A stretch of 61,763 nt of DNA from contig JAQZBV010000027.1 of NCBI GenBank assembly GCA_029237685.1, positions 1 to 61,763 on the forward strand, read 5' to 3'. The stretch's first letter is position 1, and every line of letters begins with the position of its first letter. The notes beneath the pieces were generated by a model, which ran no database searches, was not told the origin of the DNA, and saw only the letters and a list, made by a program, of their open reading frames with translations. A program made the position numbers and the translations under genes. Shown here one piece after another: positions 59,370 to 61,763 of the stretch. Origin of the DNA: Cytophagaceae bacterium (GTDB taxonomy: Bacteria > Bacteroidota > Bacteroidia > Cytophagales > Cytophagaceae).

Positions 59370-61763
59370 ATGACGAGACGACTCCAGCTTCTCTTTTTAT
59401 TCGTTTTCATGCTTGGCTCTATGCCGGCTTTTTCCCAAAGGGTAGTAGGTTATTTACCTTCTTATCGTGACCCCAATTCTTCTACCATTCGATGGAGTTG
59501 CTTGACAGATGTCTGCTTCTCTTTTATCAATTTTAGAACAGATGGTACATTGATCACCGATACACCCGGAGATGCCGTTTTTGGTTTTGATGCAGCCAGG
59601 TTTACTACAACAAAAGGATATTGTAAACCGATTAGTGCTACTGGTCCTAAACTGTGGATTTCAGTAGGTGGAGCTGATCCTGGAGGACAACGTAAAGCTC
59701 GTTTTACAACGGTATGTTCTAACGCAGGAACGCGAACAGTCTTAGTAAACGCGCTTGTTGCCTTTGCACAAACACATAACCTTGCTGGTATTGATATTGA
59801 CTGGGAATTCCCGTCTCCTAATGCCACAGATAGAGGCTATCACCAGGCTTTGATGGAAGAGTTAAAAGCGAGAATTATTTCTCAAGGGCTCTCCGGAACA
59901 GTTAAGTTGTCAATGGCTGTGGGTGGGGAAACCAACTTTGCGTTGAGTAATCCTAATCACATTAGTTATTGCAACGCGGCAGCAATGACTGCATGCGATT
60001 ATATCCATTGCATGACTTATGATTTACCTGCTTCATACGGAGCCAACCATTCAGACGTAACCCGTAGTCAGGAATCTGTAATTGGATGGAAGAATCATGG
60101 AGGCGCTGGCGCTCCTTGGAGTAAAATGATGATTGGTATTCCTCTTTATGGTAGACCCAGTCCAAGAGGAGCTGACCTGACGCAGAATTATAGTGCCGAT
60201 GGTGATTACCAGAACGTTTATAATGGTGCTAATGGTTTATCTTCCAGCGGATACTATTATAATAGTAAGTCTCAAATCGATTCGAAAGTTGACTGGATCA
60301 TGGCTCAAGGAGGTAATGGTGTAATTCTATGGGATATCGGCCAGGATAGAGCCGCTCCTTATAACTTACAAGATGCGACTTGTGCCAGAATGGCTACTGC
60401 TTGTAGTGCTCCTCAGCCTAATTTAGGTGCTGATAAGGGTGTTTGTAACCCAGGTTCAGTAGTACTGGCTTCCGGAGTAGGTACTCAGTCAGGTAGAACA
60501 TTTTCATGGACAAGAAACGGTGCCACTATTGGTGGTGCATCAAGCCCAGATTATACCGCCAGTCAAGCTGGTACTTATGTTGTTTCCGTAACTCAAGGTT
60601 CTTGTTCTAGAACCGATGAAGTGGTTGTTGTTGCTACGGATGCCGTAATTGTTCCCCCTAATGACCGTTGTGGATCCGGTGTCGTTCCTCTTACTGTTAC
60701 TTCCACAGGTAGCACTTACGAATGGTACGATGCGGCTACCAGTGGTACATTGGTACATACCGGACAATCATATAGTCCAAACCTTACTGCTACTACTACT
60801 TATTATGTACAACAAGCTACTGGTTCTGCCACTTATTACTCAGGAAAACCTTCTATCAATGCCCCGTCTGCGCAGTCGGAGTTTGCTGCTGCAGGAACAA
60901 TTCCAGCCTATGCTAATAGAATGGTAGTGAGCCAAAGCTTAAAAATTCAAAGTGTAACAATATATCTGGGAGCAGCAGGTTATACAGCAACCCCAGCTTA
61001 TGCTAACGCGCGATTAATGGCCATCAGTGCAGTCGATGGTTTAGCAATAGCTTATCAAAGTGCTGCGGTAAATATCCCCGCCTCTCCACCCAGTACACCA
61101 TTTGTCTTTCCTGCAAATCTTGATTTACCACCTGGTACTTATTATATAGGTCTTTATGTTCCAGGTACAGCAGCCACTTCAGCTGTTTGGCTTGATCCGG
61201 GAGGGGTGACCCCACTTTACTCTCAAGCTGGAGTTTATACAGTGGATGGTAGAGCTTATCAGAACTATGGAGGAGGTTTTGCTCTTGCTGGTTCTCAAGG
61301 TACTAAATATGGTCAGTTGTTTAACTGGGTGATTACAACAGGGGTTACGAATCCTTGTCCAAGAACTTCTGTAACGGCTACAATAAATCCATCGGTTACT
61401 CCTTCAGTAAGTATTGCAGCTAATCCAGGCACAACGATTTGTACTGGAACTTCAGTAACTTTTACAGCCACACCTACTAACGGAGGTACAACTCCAGTGT
61501 ATCAATGGAAGTTGAACGGGGCCAATGTAGGAACGAACTCAGCAACCTATACGAATGCAGGCTTGACCAACGGTCAAACGGTATCCGTCACGATGACATC
61601 GAATGCTGCTTGTCCTAGTCCGGCAACGGCAAATTCGAATGTTTTAACGATGACCGTTACCGGAGCACTTACACCATCGGTAAGCATAGCCGCCAATCCA
61701 GGCACAACAATTTGTTCAGGAACCTCCGTAACATTCACCGCTACACCTACCAACGGCGGTACA
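59370..61763 (+). CDS. GH18 chitinase with Ig/PKD-like repeats (truncated by window edge)
   Basis: 798 codons are open from the ATG at 59370 to the edge. The signal peptide (MTRRLQLLFLFVFMLGSMPA, then FSQ) is followed by a glycoside hydrolase family 18 barrel: LWISVGGADPGG, LAGIDIDWEFPSPNA with the catalytic Glu146 and Asp142/Asp144, and YIHCMTYDL. The first Asp of the usual DxxDxDxE is Ala here. After about residue 345 come Ig-like repeats rich in Thr/Ser and a lectin-like segment, then at least two near-identical repeats SVSIAANPGTTICTGTSVTF, the second cut by the edge. It is a probable T9SS substrate; the C-terminal sorting domain is out of view. It should degrade chitin or related beta-glycans. 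Confidence 0.92.
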   Translation, partial: MTRRLQLLFLFVFMLGSMPAFSQRVVGYLPSYRDPNSSTIRWSCLTDVCFSFINFRTDGTLITDTPGDAVFGFDAARFTTTKGYCKPISATGPKLWISVGGADPGGQRKARFTTVCSNAGTRTVLVNALVAFAQTHNLAGIDIDWEFPSPNATDRGYHQALMEELKARIISQGLSGTVKLSMAVGGETNFALSNPNHISYCNAAAMTACDYIHCMTYDLPASYGANHSDVTRSQESVIGWKNHGGAGAPWSKMMIGIPLYGRPSPRGADLTQNYSADGDYQNVYNGANGLSSSGYYYNSKSQIDSKVDWIMAQGGNGVILWDIGQDRAAPYNLQDATCARMATACSAPQPNLGADKGVCNPGSVVLASGVGTQSGRTFSWTRNGATIGGASSPDYTASQAGTYVVSVTQGSCSRTDEVVVVATDAVIVPPNDRCGSGVVPLTVTSTGSTYEWYDAATSGTLVHTGQSYSPNLTATTTYYVQQATGSATYYSGKPSINAPSAQSEFAAAGTIPAYANRMVVSQSLKIQSVTIYLGAAGYTATPAYANARLMAISAVDGLAIAYQSAAVNIPASPPSTPFVFPANLDLPPGTYYIGLYVPGTAATSAVWLDPGGVTPLYSQAGVYTVDGRAYQNYGGGFALAGSQGTKYGQLFNWVITTGVTNPCPRTSVTATINPSVTPSVSIAANPGTTICTGTSVTFTATPTNGGTTPVYQWKLNGANVGTNSATYTNAGLTNGQTVSVTMTSNAACPSPATANSNVLTMTVTGALTPSVSIAANPGTTICSGTSVTFTATPTNGGT

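Noticed and set aside
59462..59827. Open minus-strand frame of 121 codons
   Set aside because: It is antisense to the GH18 catalytic domain.

Overview
The window looks like a chromosomal segment of a gliding-type Bacteroidota, probably Cytophagales/Chitinophagales-like. Three proteins are type IX secretion substrates or resemble them. Several upstream regions carry the Bacteroidota -7 element TAnnTTTG, and Shine-Dalgarno sequences are mostly absent. The gene content (a CHAT/TPR exoprotein, an alpha-2-macroglobulin/PbpC pair, PurU, and a Tgt without the usual cysteine cluster) fits that phylum. No tRNA, rRNA or CRISPR array was seen.

Region 1 (1-1765) is the 5' part of dnaE on the minus strand. 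Region 2 (about 1.8-24.2 kb) is an accessory island. It holds a row of mostly small, AT-rich, mostly plus-strand genes of unrelated type: two HEPN-like proteins, a CDI-type immunity protein, a GNAT acetyltransferase, a tandem DUF1398 lipoprotein, a CHASE2-like exoprotein, TPR, PEGA-like and T9SS proteins, and unknowns. From about 5 kb to 20 kb the genes alternate with GC-rich palindromic elements of two main families, here called A and B. An HUH transposase of the RAYT type (20299-20853) sits next to one long family-A copy. Two genes (3582-4232 and 4379-5065) are bounded by short sequences that are exact reverse complements at the 5' and 3' edge of each unit, with attC-like inner arms. This is the signature expected of integron gene cassettes. 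The best reading is an integrase-less cassette array (a CALIN) whose recombination sites have been invaded by RAYT-type REP pairs. A crp/fnr regulator with two duplicated outer-membrane-protein genes, each with the same palindrome and promoter, closes the island.

Region 3 (24.3-33 kb) has a large type-B T9SS adhesin-like protein, a decayed type-A sorting-domain remnant, and a run of small plus-strand genes (SRPBCC, DUF2314, lipoprotein, RibD-type reductase, two NTF2-like proteins, alpha/beta hydrolase, DMT transporter). Region 4 (33-61.8 kb) is mostly conserved core: PQQ-type sugar dehydrogenase, purU, an amidase with a MauE/thioredoxin protein, an AsmA-like protein, pbpC with alpha-2-macroglobulin, GT2-ECF sigma-rsmG, tgt-lptF/G, ispE, a NeuD-type acetyltransferase, a 1406-residue secreted TPR-CHAT protein, and a GH18 chitinase that runs off the right edge. 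Convergent gene pairs here are separated by simple or inverted repeats that probably act as terminators.

Functions are assigned from remembered family motifs and reading of the sequence. No database or folding computation was run.
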